A stretch of 64,000 nt of DNA from Hetaerina americana. Its lineage: Eukaryota > Arthropoda > Insecta > Odonata > Calopterygidae. Shown piece after piece: positions 35,401 through 42,954 of this stretch. The stretch lies in the NCBI GenBank assembly GCA_022747635.1, contig JAKTNV010000006.1, forward strand, positions 92,635,734 through 92,699,733. Direction: 5' to 3'. Below the pieces are notes generated by a model. It made no database searches. It was not told the DNA's origin and saw nothing but the letters and a program-made list of their open reading frames with translations. Numbering within the stretch: the first letter of the stretch is position 1; each line of letters starts with the position of its first letter. A program made the translations under genes and the position numbers.

Positions 35401-36475
35401 TTTCCGAGAGCGAACGTATTCACACTCGTGAATTTAAATGCAGAACAATAATATGCCATGGAGAATGGTGAAAATAAGGTGTTCAAACTACTTAAATGGA
35501 AAATCTTAAGGGAAAATACATGATTTCACGAAAAAAGATGTATTTTTCAACACCAGACCATAACACATAGGCAATTGGAATTTATTAAGCCATAGTTTGC
35601 GAAGTTTGGCTCAAGATATTGTGAAAAAGAGGTGGTAAAAATACTTGAAATGAGAAAAAACGCGATTTCATTTGCAAACGAAAGATGAATGAAAACGGTC
35701 GTTTTATCGAGAGCAAATCTATTCACATATGCGATTTGAATTGCAACGCCATATTTTGCCATGAAAAACGCAACGAATATGGAACAATGGTACTCTTATT
35801 GCATAATTAGATGGCAAAATTCTTCAGCATGAATATTTCAGGTTTTGAGCGAGAAAGTTTCCAGCGAATAATCTGATGATTATAAATTAAAAGCACGAAT
35901 GTTACAGTTTCTGCCCGATAAATGCTCGTTTTTATAAATTTGTAGTGTTTCTGATGAAATGACGTAACTCTATCTTTTTTCCTATTCAAAATACATTTTC
36001 TTATTTTCACTATTTATTGTAATTCCCATCGCATAATATGTTGATTTCAATTATTATTTTTCATTTTCGTACTCGCCCTTCTCCTTTTCATCATTAATGG
36101 GAGTTTGCATAGCATGCAATTATTTTTTAATTCCAACAGCGCGAGTGTTTCAGTTTCTGCTCGAAAAAATGTTCGTTTATATTTATTTTTCTTTTTACGA
36201 TGGAATAACGTTTTTTTCTATCATTATTTTCAAGCTTTGTACCCTTGCTTTTCCTTTGCTCCATTCGTGAAAGTTTCCATCGCATAAAATGGTGATTTTA
36301 TTCCAACAGCGCGAGTGCTTTGGTTTCTGCACGAGAAAATGCTCGTTTTTATTTATCTTTCTTGTTTCCGACGAAATGATGGTTTTTATATCATTATTTT
36401 CCATTTCCGTACTCTCCCTTCTCCTTTTCACCATTGTTGGGAGTTTCCATCGCATAATATGGTGATTTTTACAAG
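35401..36475. repeat. Tandem repeats of about 300 bp and 170-250 bp
   Basis: Near 35,401 and 35,705 a GAGAGC-AA-TATTCACA block recurs about 300 bp apart. From 35,890 a unit with GCGCGAGTG, TTTCTGC-CGA, TGCTCGTTTTTAT, TTCTCCTTTTCA and CCATCGCATAATATG words recurs three times (36,141, 36,311 and an older one at 35,893). No coding potential is supported. Confidence 0.6.
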
Positions 36476-36689
36476 TATTATCTCCAACTGTAAAGAAGTA
36501 TTCCCAAAGTCATGTATGCCTAAGGAGTCTTTCCTAATTTGTGAATGTTAAAAATAATTTTTTTGGTTTTCCCAACCTCTATACTCGAGTGAAACTAGCC
36601 TGCAAATCCCTGTGGTAATGGCTGCTCTGTGATGATGTTATATGCAATAATAAACTTTCATTTTTCAAAATTAATTGAATGAATAAGTT

Positions 36690-36936
36690 CCAAAGAAACT
36701 GCGGGAGATGCCGCAACAGTAACTTTTAACGGAGTCATCCGCTAATGTGCATTTCAATGAAACAATTTCAGAGTGTAAAAATCATTCGCCTTGACTGGGA
36801 TTCGAATTTCAGAGTTTAAGAGGACGCCTCGGTAGCTTAAGTGGCTAAAGAACTCGACTGGATATTGAGGGATCTGGGTTCGAATCCCAGTCAAGGCGAA
36901 TGATTTTTACACTCTGAAATTGTTGCATTGGAATGA
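36690..36936. mobile_element. Palindromic element with tRNA-like core beside a helicase 3' end
   Basis: Positions 36,750-36,806 are the inverted complement of 36,879-36,936, with a few mismatches. The 60 bp before it (36,690-36,750) equals the end of the helicase relic near 30,120-30,060 in inverted orientation. The same junction is present at 30,000-30,120 and 30,590-30,710, so the palindrome is a part of that repeat family. Confidence 0.65.
36825..36898 (+). tRNA. tRNA-like sequence with pol III boxes
   Basis: 74 bases with an acceptor stem of six of seven pairs (CGCCTCG with CAAGGCG) and an A box TAGCTTAAGTGG. The anticodon arm has five pairs and loop CTGGATA (anticodon position GGA). The T-arm CTGGG/CCCAG has loop TTCGAAT, and the B box GGTTCGAATCC is perfect. 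A Ser(GGA) tRNA should have a long variable arm, which is missing. It is therefore a tRNA-derived element part rather than a normal gene. Confidence 0.5.
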
Positions 36937-36939
36937 ATA

Positions 36940-37363
36940 AGTAATTAACGATATCATTGATTAAAATGGATTTTTCTCATGGCTTCTTTAGATTTTTCTA
37001 ACAATCCTAACTTTTTGCGCTTCCATGGTTGTTTTCCTTTCTGTCCACTTCATGTCCCCCATCCAACTCCACTCTCACATTTCAAAAGGCTCCAATCTCA
37101 GCCTATCATACGTTTAACAAAACAGGTGATAATGAAATACACACCATGCCATAGTCTTCTTAAAAATACCGCTCATACGGACCCACCGTTCCCCACTCGT
37201 ACCTGATAGCAGTCTGAGACATGTACAGATTGGGAAATAGCCTCCTTTCCCTACTGGGATATAATCCTTTATTTAGTCTTCCCACCCATTATCCTATAAC
37301 CATAGCTTGTTAGTGATTATTCTGCTAGTTCAAAAAATCAGATTTTTTCATAAGCTTAACGTA
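36940..37363. other. No gene recognised
   Basis: Host flank of the Polinton. A 75-codon open stretch (36,979-37,206) shows no recognisable motif and is not called. Confidence 0.5.
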
Positions 37364-37369
37364 GTGGAA
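37364..37369. repeat. Target site duplication (left) of the Polinton
   Basis: GTGGAA, identical to 54,488-54,493. Six bases is the standard Polinton duplication length. Confidence 0.95.
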
Positions 37370-37854
37370 AGTAGGGGGAAAATGTTTGTCCTGGCGCAGG
37401 TTTGACCTTGACATTCCAACCCGGAACTATCGGTCGCAGAGAAAAACAAATGACGTCACGTGAAAGAGGGGGGCATTTATCCTTCACAGGCAATATAATT
37501 GCATCACGTCAACCCAACCCACGCAGGAAAAATCATCCTGGCGCAAGTTTCACCTTGAAACTCAAACCCGGATACATCAACAACTATCGGTCGTAGAGAA
37601 AAACAAATAACGTCACGTGAAAGAGGGGGGAGGGAGCATTTTCCTTCATATGCAATCTAGTTGTACAACGTCAACCCAACCCATGCAGGAAAAATCATGA
37701 CCCAAGGCCATCGCCTCTTATATCTCCAGAACTATCGATTGAAGAGTACAACAAACGGTGCCAAGTGAAAAGGGAGGCAATTATACTTCAGATAAATGCC
37801 TTAAAGTGTCCCCTTTAAATTGAACAATATATAGATTTCATCAATTATCTCGTT
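37370..37854. repeat. Left terminal inverted repeat of the Polinton
   Basis: Matches the complement of 54,003-54,487. By eye the outer 370 bp are identical, while the inner 115 bp carry several differences. The outer part holds two direct repeats of about 150 bp (about 37,393-37,541 and 37,542-37,700), each with a conserved ACGTCACGTGA word (CRE and E-box like). A 64-codon frame in each repeat is an incidental reading. Confidence 0.95.
37451..37463. promoter_or_regulatory. CRE/E-box composite site in the TIR
   Basis: TGACGTCACGTGA combines a perfect CRE palindrome TGACGTCA with an overlapping CACGTG E-box. The second TIR repeat has AACGTCACGTGA near 37,609, and both occur again in the right TIR. 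A binding site for bZIP or bHLH factors is possible; no function is shown. Confidence 0.4.
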
Positions 37855-38101
37855 AATTTCCTATCAAATACCCTAGTGCTGTAAAATAGAATTGGCAGAT
37901 AAAAACATAGGACACAGGCCATCACCTCTGTCCTATCGATAACCATCCCAGCATCCGGTATAGGACCCGCCTTCTAGAAAATCCAAGATGGCGTGTTTCA
38001 GGAACGGCTTCTCGTATCTACTACCCTAGTGCTGCCATATCCCATTGGCAGTTACCAAGATCTTAACAAGTGAGGTTGCAACGTGACTCCTCCCACTTAT
38101 G

Positions 38102-38136
38102 TATATAACTAACCTCTTCCGAAAAGAAGCTCATTC
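38102..38136 (+). promoter_or_regulatory. Core promoter of the 197-residue gene: TATA plus TCATTC initiator
   Basis: TATATAA at 38,102-38,108 and TCATTC at 38,131-38,136 place the start A at 38,133, 31 bases from the TATA T and 13 bases before the ATG. The initiator fits the arthropod TCAKTY consensus. Confidence 0.7.
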
Positions 38137-38145
38137 TCCGTCAAC

Positions 38146-38739
38146 ATGAGCGTGAAAATTGACTTTTTATGTGCTCGCTTGGGTGACGCATATCTGCGCA
38201 TGGAGCGAATAGAAGATGAGGATGCGTACTCAATATGCATCCCGAGAGAAAGAATTGAAAATACCGATTTTATGCTATCAGTTTCTTTCCTAACTACGTA
38301 CTACTGTGTGTTCCGACACCAGAACCGTGAGTTTGATGTCGTCGGGCAAAAAGTGAAATTTTCCGGCTTTCAAGATGGAAGTGGGAGAGTCGTGAGATTC
38401 AACATCACCCAGGCATCTGACATCTCCGATCCTGAGAAGCGTCTAAAGGCCGAGGAGCAGCTTCCCTTCATTTGGCTGGACGTGTACGAAGCACATCGCC
38501 CGCAATCGAGAGTAAATGGAGGATATGTTCTAGAGCGTCGAGGAAGAACTGAGTTTGACGGTGGATCGCAATTTGTTAGCAAAGGAGATCGCGTGGAAGT
38601 TGACGGAGTGAAGCCAGTTTGCTACACGGACCATAAAGAATCGAAAGTGCGATACTGTACCACGGACCATATCCGAGGCACCCGTCTGAGAGTGATCAAA
38701 TTTGTACTCAAATTTGAAGATGAAATGTTTGTATATTAA
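38146..38739 (+). CDS. Polinton orphan protein, 197 residues
   Basis: The first gene inside the left end, on the plus strand. It is opposite in direction to the block it faces. It starts MSVKIDFLCARLGD and has a mix of beta-strand-like segments (YYCVFRHQNREFDVV, GQKVKFSGFQD) without signal peptide or membrane segment. I do not recognise the family. It has its own TATA/initiator promoter and a short leader, and an AATAAA at 38,744 follows the stop by four bases. Being next to the left TIR and driven separately, it may act early or on the host, but that is inference only. Confidence 0.8.
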   Translation: MSVKIDFLCARLGDAYLRMERIEDEDAYSICIPRERIENTDFMLSVSFLTTYYCVFRHQNREFDVVGQKVKFSGFQDGSGRVVRFNITQASDISDPEKRLKAEEQLPFIWLDVYEAHRPQSRVNGGYVLERRGRTEFDGGSQFVSKGDRVEVDGVKPVCYTDHKESKVRYCTTDHIRGTRLRVIKFVLKFEDEMFVY

Positions 38740-38743
38740 AGTA

Positions 38744-38749
38744 AATAAA
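38744..38749 (+). terminator. Polyadenylation signal of the left plus-strand gene
   Basis: AATAAA lies directly after the TAA stop. The convergent minus-strand transcript has its own TTTATT (AATAAA on minus) at 38,834-38,839, so the two units end about 90 bp apart. Confidence 0.7.
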
Positions 38750-38833
38750 AGTTTATTATTGAACATTGTTTTTTATTACTCATTTTATGGGATATAAGGT
38801 TAGAAATAAAACACGGATACGGGTTTTACATAA

Positions 38834-38839
38834 TTTATT
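38834..38839 (-). terminator. Polyadenylation signal of the minus-strand structural unit
   Basis: AATAAA on the minus strand, about 60 bp after the stop of the last minus-strand gene. Confidence 0.65.
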
Positions 38840-38898
38840 AAAGCATACATACATTTTTTTACTGGTTTTCATTACAACAATAATAATTTTTACATTTT

Positions 38899-39369
38899 TT
38901 ATTTACAAATTTTATTTTGAATACACCATTCAGCCAACTTGAAACAGTTTTTTCTTGCACATTGTGTGGTATTCTGGTGTGCAGGTAATAAGCATCCCTC
39001 ATGTGTAGTTAATTTCTTGAGCGAGGGACAGCCGTACAGTTCGAGATTAGCAACACAAATTCCCTCGGGAAGAAGACCGTTTAAGAAAGATGCCTTTTGT
39101 ACACCCTTGGTATATAAATATTTATATGGCCTCGTATAATTGGATAATACACTCTCCAAATCAGAATAATCCACGTCTCCAGAATATTCCGTCAAGCCGT
39201 GATAATTGTTACGCAGCCAAGTCGCCTCTTTAGTATAAAGAATTCTCGCCGGCGATTTAAATAGCCACGTATTACAACATTTGTTCTGGACAGCGATTAT
39301 TGCCAATTCCTTGACAATAAATTTTCCATCGCTGGTCATAAATCCTTGAAATTCGATAATGGCACTCAT
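38899..39369 (-). CDS. Polinton-associated conserved protein, 156 residues (paralogue 1)
   Basis: The last gene of the minus-strand block. It starts MSAIIEFQGFMTSDGKFIVK, followed by ELAIIAV and a GCPSLKKL segment. It ends with a Cys/His-rich piece in which CARKNCFKLAEW is the most striking word. Proteins of this type recur in arthropod Polinton-derived loci, and I know no firm function. The order (beta-strand with ELAI, then C-terminal Cys motif) is shared with the 174-residue protein at 40,118-40,642, so the two appear to be diverged paralogues. A degenerate nuclease fold is possible but no catalytic set is seen. Confidence 0.8.
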   Translation of the reverse strand: MSAIIEFQGFMTSDGKFIVKELAIIAVQNKCCNTWLFKSPARILYTKEATWLRNNYHGLTEYSGDVDYSDLESVLSNYTRPYKYLYTKGVQKASFLNGLLPEGICVANLELYGCPSLKKLTTHEGCLLPAHQNTTQCARKNCFKLAEWCIQNKICK

Positions 39370-39509
39370 CGCGATGTATGTCCAACTTACAAGGTTTTTA
39401 CACCCAATGCCAGGGGTTGAACTTACATCAAGACCTTTTAACTTACAGAACTTTCATTCGTGCCAGAGGTTAAAAAGTCTTACATTCACATACAGGAAGC
39501 CAAATACTT

Positions 39510-40085
39510 TTAGTCATCAGCCGAATCATACGCAATGAGTACCTTCTCCAATTCAAGCCTCTGTATATCACAATTTGCAATATTATTTGCTAATTTATTC
39601 GCGAGAAACTGTTTTATTTTTTGACGACTATCCAAAAGCCTCTGGAGAAATAGATTTATCAGTTTGAAGAGTTGTATTAGAGCCCCCCACTCATCACCAT
39701 TCAAGTTGACGTTGTTTTTCGTTAAATTGCTTTTCAAAACCAAATGTCTCTTCCCAAAGTAATTTGCATATGCCAAGCAGGGTGACGTTAACACACCTTT
39801 TTCTCCCCTATAAAAGTACACGTTTACAGTCTCTATCGAATTTAATATGCTTTCCCATTCACTTTGTGAAAATGTTACACTTTTTTTACCGTTAAATTGA
39901 ACCACTGATTCAAAGTCACTTCCGTAACCAATGCACACGCTCTTTGTCTTTGCCTCATTCAAATAATACACCGTTTGAAGAAGTAAATTGTTCAAAAGTC
40001 GAGGCGGAGAGCAAGTCGAATGTCCAGCAGGTCTCTTTCTCTTCACCGGTGGTGACTGGAGAACCGCATCCACTGACGGCTGCAT
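39510..40085 (-). CDS. Polinton protein, 191 residues, possible PC4-like DNA-binding repeats
   Basis: The ATG at 40,085 is chosen; the codon before it is GTG. After a basic Pro-rich start (PPVKRKRPAGHS) it has two similar units: VVQFNGKKSVTFSQSEWESI followed by a helix, and NNVNLNGDEWGALIQLFKLI. The pattern of a strand, a turn, S/N-x-x-EW and a helix resembles PC4-type single-strand DNA binders, but this is a weak fold guess. It lies between two paralogous small proteins in the block. A TCAGTC initiator-like word is 4-9 bases before the ATG, without a clear TATA box. Confidence 0.7.
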   Translation of the reverse strand: MQPSVDAVLQSPPVKRKRPAGHSTCSPPRLLNNLLLQTVYYLNEAKTKSVCIGYGSDFESVVQFNGKKSVTFSQSEWESILNSIETVNVYFYRGEKGVLTSPCLAYANYFGKRHLVLKSNLTKNNVNLNGDEWGALIQLFKLINLFLQRLLDSRQKIKQFLANKLANNIANCDIQRLELEKVLIAYDSADD

Positions 40086-40117
40086 CACGACTGAAGTCTA
40101 GCGTGTATTAAAATTGC

Positions 40118-40642
40118 TTAAGAGATCGGCGATGGAAGAGGGGATGGGGAACAGTCATCTGGGCAGGGCTCAACCTCAGCCTTGAGGCGGTTGTATTGGA
40201 ACCACTGCGCCAGAGAGTGCGCGTTTCTGAGGGCACAAACGCTACTGCGCAATTTATGACAGGGATTCAGGCAGGAAAATGAGGGGAAGGTACATTTCTC
40301 GGGATGGGGGCAGGCCAGCTCCTTTTCCATGCAAATGAACGTGCGCCCCGTGAGATCAGAGAGAAATTCGCACTCTGCCTCGCTAAATGCGTAAAGCCCC
40401 GTGACCCCCTCTATGATGGCTTCCAAAGCTGGGGCCAACTCGATGTGTGAGATGAAGCCGTGCTCAAACGAGGTCTCCTCGTTGCAATGCAGTGGATCTT
40501 GAAATCGAAGCTTCTTTCCTCCAGCTGTGAGCTTTCCGTGACGACGAAAGCTGCCCCAGAAGAGACGATTGCTATCCAAATCGACGGCTGCCATCTCCGT
40601 AACTCCCCCCTTTGAAAAGCACACGGCCACGATGATCTGCAT
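40118..40642 (-). CDS. Polinton-associated conserved protein, 174 residues (paralogue 2)
   Basis: Starts MQIIVAVCFSKGGVTEMAAV, with the same strand-rich opening as the 156-residue protein. It ends with a Cys-rich part (ACPHPEKC, SCLNPCHK) and SVCALRNAHSLAQWF, which aligns with CARKNCFKLAEW of paralogue 1. It follows the protease by 34 bases. No enzyme motif is recognised; the Cys pattern suggests metal binding. It may be a structural or DNA-handling accessory. Confidence 0.75.
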   Translation of the reverse strand: MQIIVAVCFSKGGVTEMAAVDLDSNRLFWGSFRRHGKLTAGGKKLRFQDPLHCNEETSFEHGFISHIELAPALEAIIEGVTGLYAFSEAECEFLSDLTGRTFICMEKELACPHPEKCTFPSFSCLNPCHKLRSSVCALRNAHSLAQWFQYNRLKAEVEPCPDDCSPSPLPSPIS

Positions 40643-40676
40643 CCTTTGGCTTTCTCTTCCGCAATGGATGTTTTCC

Positions 40677-41174
40677 TCACCAATTCGTCCTATTTATTCT
40701 GGAACAGCACCGTTGAGCTCTAGGGTGACATCTGACGCGTCGTAGTTGGTTGAAGGTTAGACGGAACAGCTTCAAGGCTCGGCAGTCGTTGAGATGGGGG
40801 ATGGTTTGGTGGAATTGGTTCAGGAATTTGTGTAGTTTTTGTCCTAAAGATTTACTCGCGGTATAGAGACAGCAGTATTCACCGCAAATATCCGAATGAA
40901 AGCTTTGAATTTGTACACGATTTTGAGTGACTGTGAATGGTTTTAAAAATTGGCGTACGTTCGCTACGAAGGGAGGCAGACCATAAGAATCAAAATACTC
41001 GGCTGAATGATTGTCCAAGTATATCCCCACCCAGTGAGAACCAGATAAATTAGAAGGATCTAAATTAACTATGTAAACTCCATTTTGAGGTGATTTTGGT
41101 AACCTATCAGATGCATAGACTCCGCGGAATATTTTAAATTGTCTTAATAACGTATCTATCTGCACGCTATCCAT
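40677..41174 (-). CDS. Adenain-like cysteine protease, 165 residues
   Basis: A homologue of the adenovirus maturation protease (Ulp1/C5 type) that processes virion proteins in Polintons. The catalytic set is readable: His47 in GSHWVGIYLD, Asp62 in EYFDSYG, Gln90 near IQSFHSD, and Cys97 in DICGEYCC. The early segment GVYIVNLDPSNLSG fits the strand before the His. It starts two bases after the stop of the major capsid gene, as expected of a morphogenesis cluster. Length is a little short of adenain. The C-terminal tail is basic. Confidence 0.88.
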   Translation of the reverse strand: MDSVQIDTLLRQFKIFRGVYASDRLPKSPQNGVYIVNLDPSNLSGSHWVGIYLDNHSAEYFDSYGLPPFVANVRQFLKPFTVTQNRVQIQSFHSDICGEYCCLYTASKSLGQKLHKFLNQFHQTIPHLNDCRALKLFRLTFNQLRRVRCHPRAQRCCSRINRTNW

Positions 41175-41176
41175 GA

Positions 41177-42466
41177 CTAAAAGTTTGCGATAATGTTCCT
41201 GTCTTTATCTATTTCCAATGTAGCGTCATACTCAGCAAAAAGCAGACACGTGACTGTTTTTGTCAACTCTCGCTCGAATTTAGCCTCTATTCTCACCACA
41301 CCTCTGTCTCCTAAACTTATATGATCCTCATTCCCAGAATTGTCGGGGGTTAGATCAAAGACTAGCATGAAATAACCGTGTCCGAACATGTCGTACGTGA
41401 TTTGATTACCTCTGTCAGCGTGCTTTATTCCAGTACCCGAAAATAATGTATCGTACGCACGTGCCCAATATTTTTTCCCGTAGAAATTACACTCCAAACC
41501 TTCCGAAGGAATCTGAACACCGTTTACAAACATTGAAAAATTCTCCAATGAATAATGAGATAAGGCGAACGGATTCCTCATCACACTGCCCGCATATGAT
41601 TCATTATCTACCATTGCAAAAACGATTGTGTTAGGTATCCGTCCAACAATAGCATTATCGATATTCAAGGTTCGACCTCCGGCAGGTATAGTAAAAGTCT
41701 TTAGTTCAGTTCTTTTGTAATGATATTTCGCATTTTTCCCACTTTGTAATATTTTACTATGCGCCACCAATATGGACGGATTGATTTCAAACTGTTGCAC
41801 GGAAAGAGTAGCGTCGAGAATTTTCAAGACTCCTTCTTCTCCCTCCATGAGATAGAAGGAGGGAGGTGCAAGCATCAACCTAATTCCAACATCGACTCGA
41901 TCCAGCAATAGTTGCGACTGATTGAACACGTCCACGTGCAATTTACCAAATAGTTCCACCTCGGTGCTATTCTTGAACCATGATTTTCGTTTCGTGTACC
42001 CTGCATTGGAAGAATCCGTCTTATCGATATCATTTCCCGTATCTAATTCCCAGCCTACATTACGCAGGTGCGTTCTGCTCGCATCGACCCCATAGTTTAA
42101 CGCGTTTTCGAAAAAGCTCCTATAGTGGTAATTATCCTCGGATGGTGTGACAAGAGTTCCATTGAAATATACATTACACTGTTCAAAGAGAGAATGGAGA
42201 AGATTGTTGACGACTCCCGGCTGATTGGTATCACTATCGGTAAAGTCAGTTAAATTCTTTTTACAGAGTTTCACTTTAAGTCTCAGATAAACGCTATTCA
42301 AGTCCTTGTACGCATCTCCAGAATCTTTTATTAGAAATTCGATAACGGATCTATTATCCAACGAAGAGATGGGTTTATATGATACAAGTCGCTTCGAGAG
42401 AATGTTCGTCTGTATCGGAGGATTGGGTTGGAATATGTCCAGCGAACTCAGCATGTGCTCACTCAT
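41177..42466 (-). CDS. Major capsid protein (hexon-like, double jelly roll), 429 residues
   Basis: Belongs to the Polinton/adintovirus capsid family often annotated in insect genomes as F54H12.2-like. Visible family words include LHSLFEQCNVYFNGTLVTPS (about residues 88-107), VGRIPNTIVFAMVDNESYAG, NPFALSHYSLENFSMFVNG, and FDLTPDNSGNEDH with a SVRIEAKF-like end. It is predicted to build the virion shell. Its ATG overlaps the stop of the upstream basic protein by one base (TAATG). The frame is intact. Identification is from pattern memory and not from a search. Confidence 0.88.
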   Translation of the reverse strand: MSEHMLSSLDIFQPNPPIQTNILSKRLVSYKPISSLDNRSVIEFLIKDSGDAYKDLNSVYLRLKVKLCKKNLTDFTDSDTNQPGVVNNLLHSLFEQCNVYFNGTLVTPSEDNYHYRSFFENALNYGVDASRTHLRNVGWELDTGNDIDKTDSSNAGYTKRKSWFKNSTEVELFGKLHVDVFNQSQLLLDRVDVGIRLMLAPPSFYLMEGEEGVLKILDATLSVQQFEINPSILVAHSKILQSGKNAKYHYKRTELKTFTIPAGGRTLNIDNAIVGRIPNTIVFAMVDNESYAGSVMRNPFALSHYSLENFSMFVNGVQIPSEGLECNFYGKKYWARAYDTLFSGTGIKHADRGNQITYDMFGHGYFMLVFDLTPDNSGNEDHISLGDRGVVRIEAKFERELTKTVTCLLFAEYDATLEIDKDRNIIANF

Positions 42467-42909
42467 TATGAAAAAATATCACTCAGCGCGACCTTTCCTC
42501 GTTTCCGCCTTCTACTCGAATGCTGTTTTTTCTTACCACCAATGGGTTTTATTTTATTTAGCCTTGGACGTTTCACGAACCTCAATCGTCCACCAGTCAT
42601 ACCTTTCAACTTATCCTCGGCCTTGCGTTTCAAGTTCTGCCCCGCCTCGTTTATTCTACTGCGCAGTATATCCTTTACCGGTTTAGTCCCAAGGTCCGCG
42701 AGAGCCGCCGCTCCCGCACTCGCTGCTTCCTTACCCACACTTTTCAGTCCGCTGAATAGTAATGGCTTAGCAAAACGCCACAGACCTGCGAGAAAACTTC
42801 CAATACCTCGTCCCTTTTGTACCCTGTACGAAGCTCTATACAATGGCCCAATCTCTCCCCCCACCTGCTTCGCATAATAACTGTAATATCGGTCCACCAC
42901 CGATGCCAT
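42466..42909 (-). CDS. Basic minor capsid / pX-like protein, 147 residues
   Basis: Residues 33-60 form an amphipathic or hydrophobic segment (GRGIGSFLAGLWRFAKPLL). The C-terminal third is strongly basic (KKKQHSSRRRKRGK), with KRP repeats before it. This layout is like the adenovirus core/minor proteins pVI and pX that bind DNA and disturb membranes, and it always sits beside the capsid gene in related elements. It has its own TATA/initiator promoter 13 bases upstream. Assignment between pVI-like and pX-like is not settled. Confidence 0.75.
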   Translation of the reverse strand: MASVVDRYYSYYAKQVGGEIGPLYRASYRVQKGRGIGSFLAGLWRFAKPLLFSGLKSVGKEAASAGAAALADLGTKPVKDILRSRINEAGQNLKRKAEDKLKGMTGGRLRFVKRPRLNKIKPIGGKKKQHSSRRRKRGKVALSDIFS

Positions 42910-42918
42910 CTCGACGCA

Positions 42919-42954
42919 GAATGATAAACTAACGTGAATTAGTTCTTTTTTATA
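42919..42954 (-). promoter_or_regulatory. Core promoter of the pX/capsid/protease unit
   Basis: On the minus strand, TATAAAAA starts at 42,954 and TCATTC spans 42,924-42,919. The start A is at 42,922, 32 bases from the TATA T and 13 bases before the ATG. The TATA box lies in the last codons of the penton-like gene. Confidence 0.7.

Noticed and set aside
37402..37596. 64-codon frame present in both TIRs
   Set aside because: Its conservation follows from TIR identity, and it crosses the internal repeats and CRE sites. There is no independent sign of coding.
40411..40683. 90-codon open frame on the minus strand
   Set aside because: It overlaps the 174-residue gene in another frame, and its peptide has no motif.
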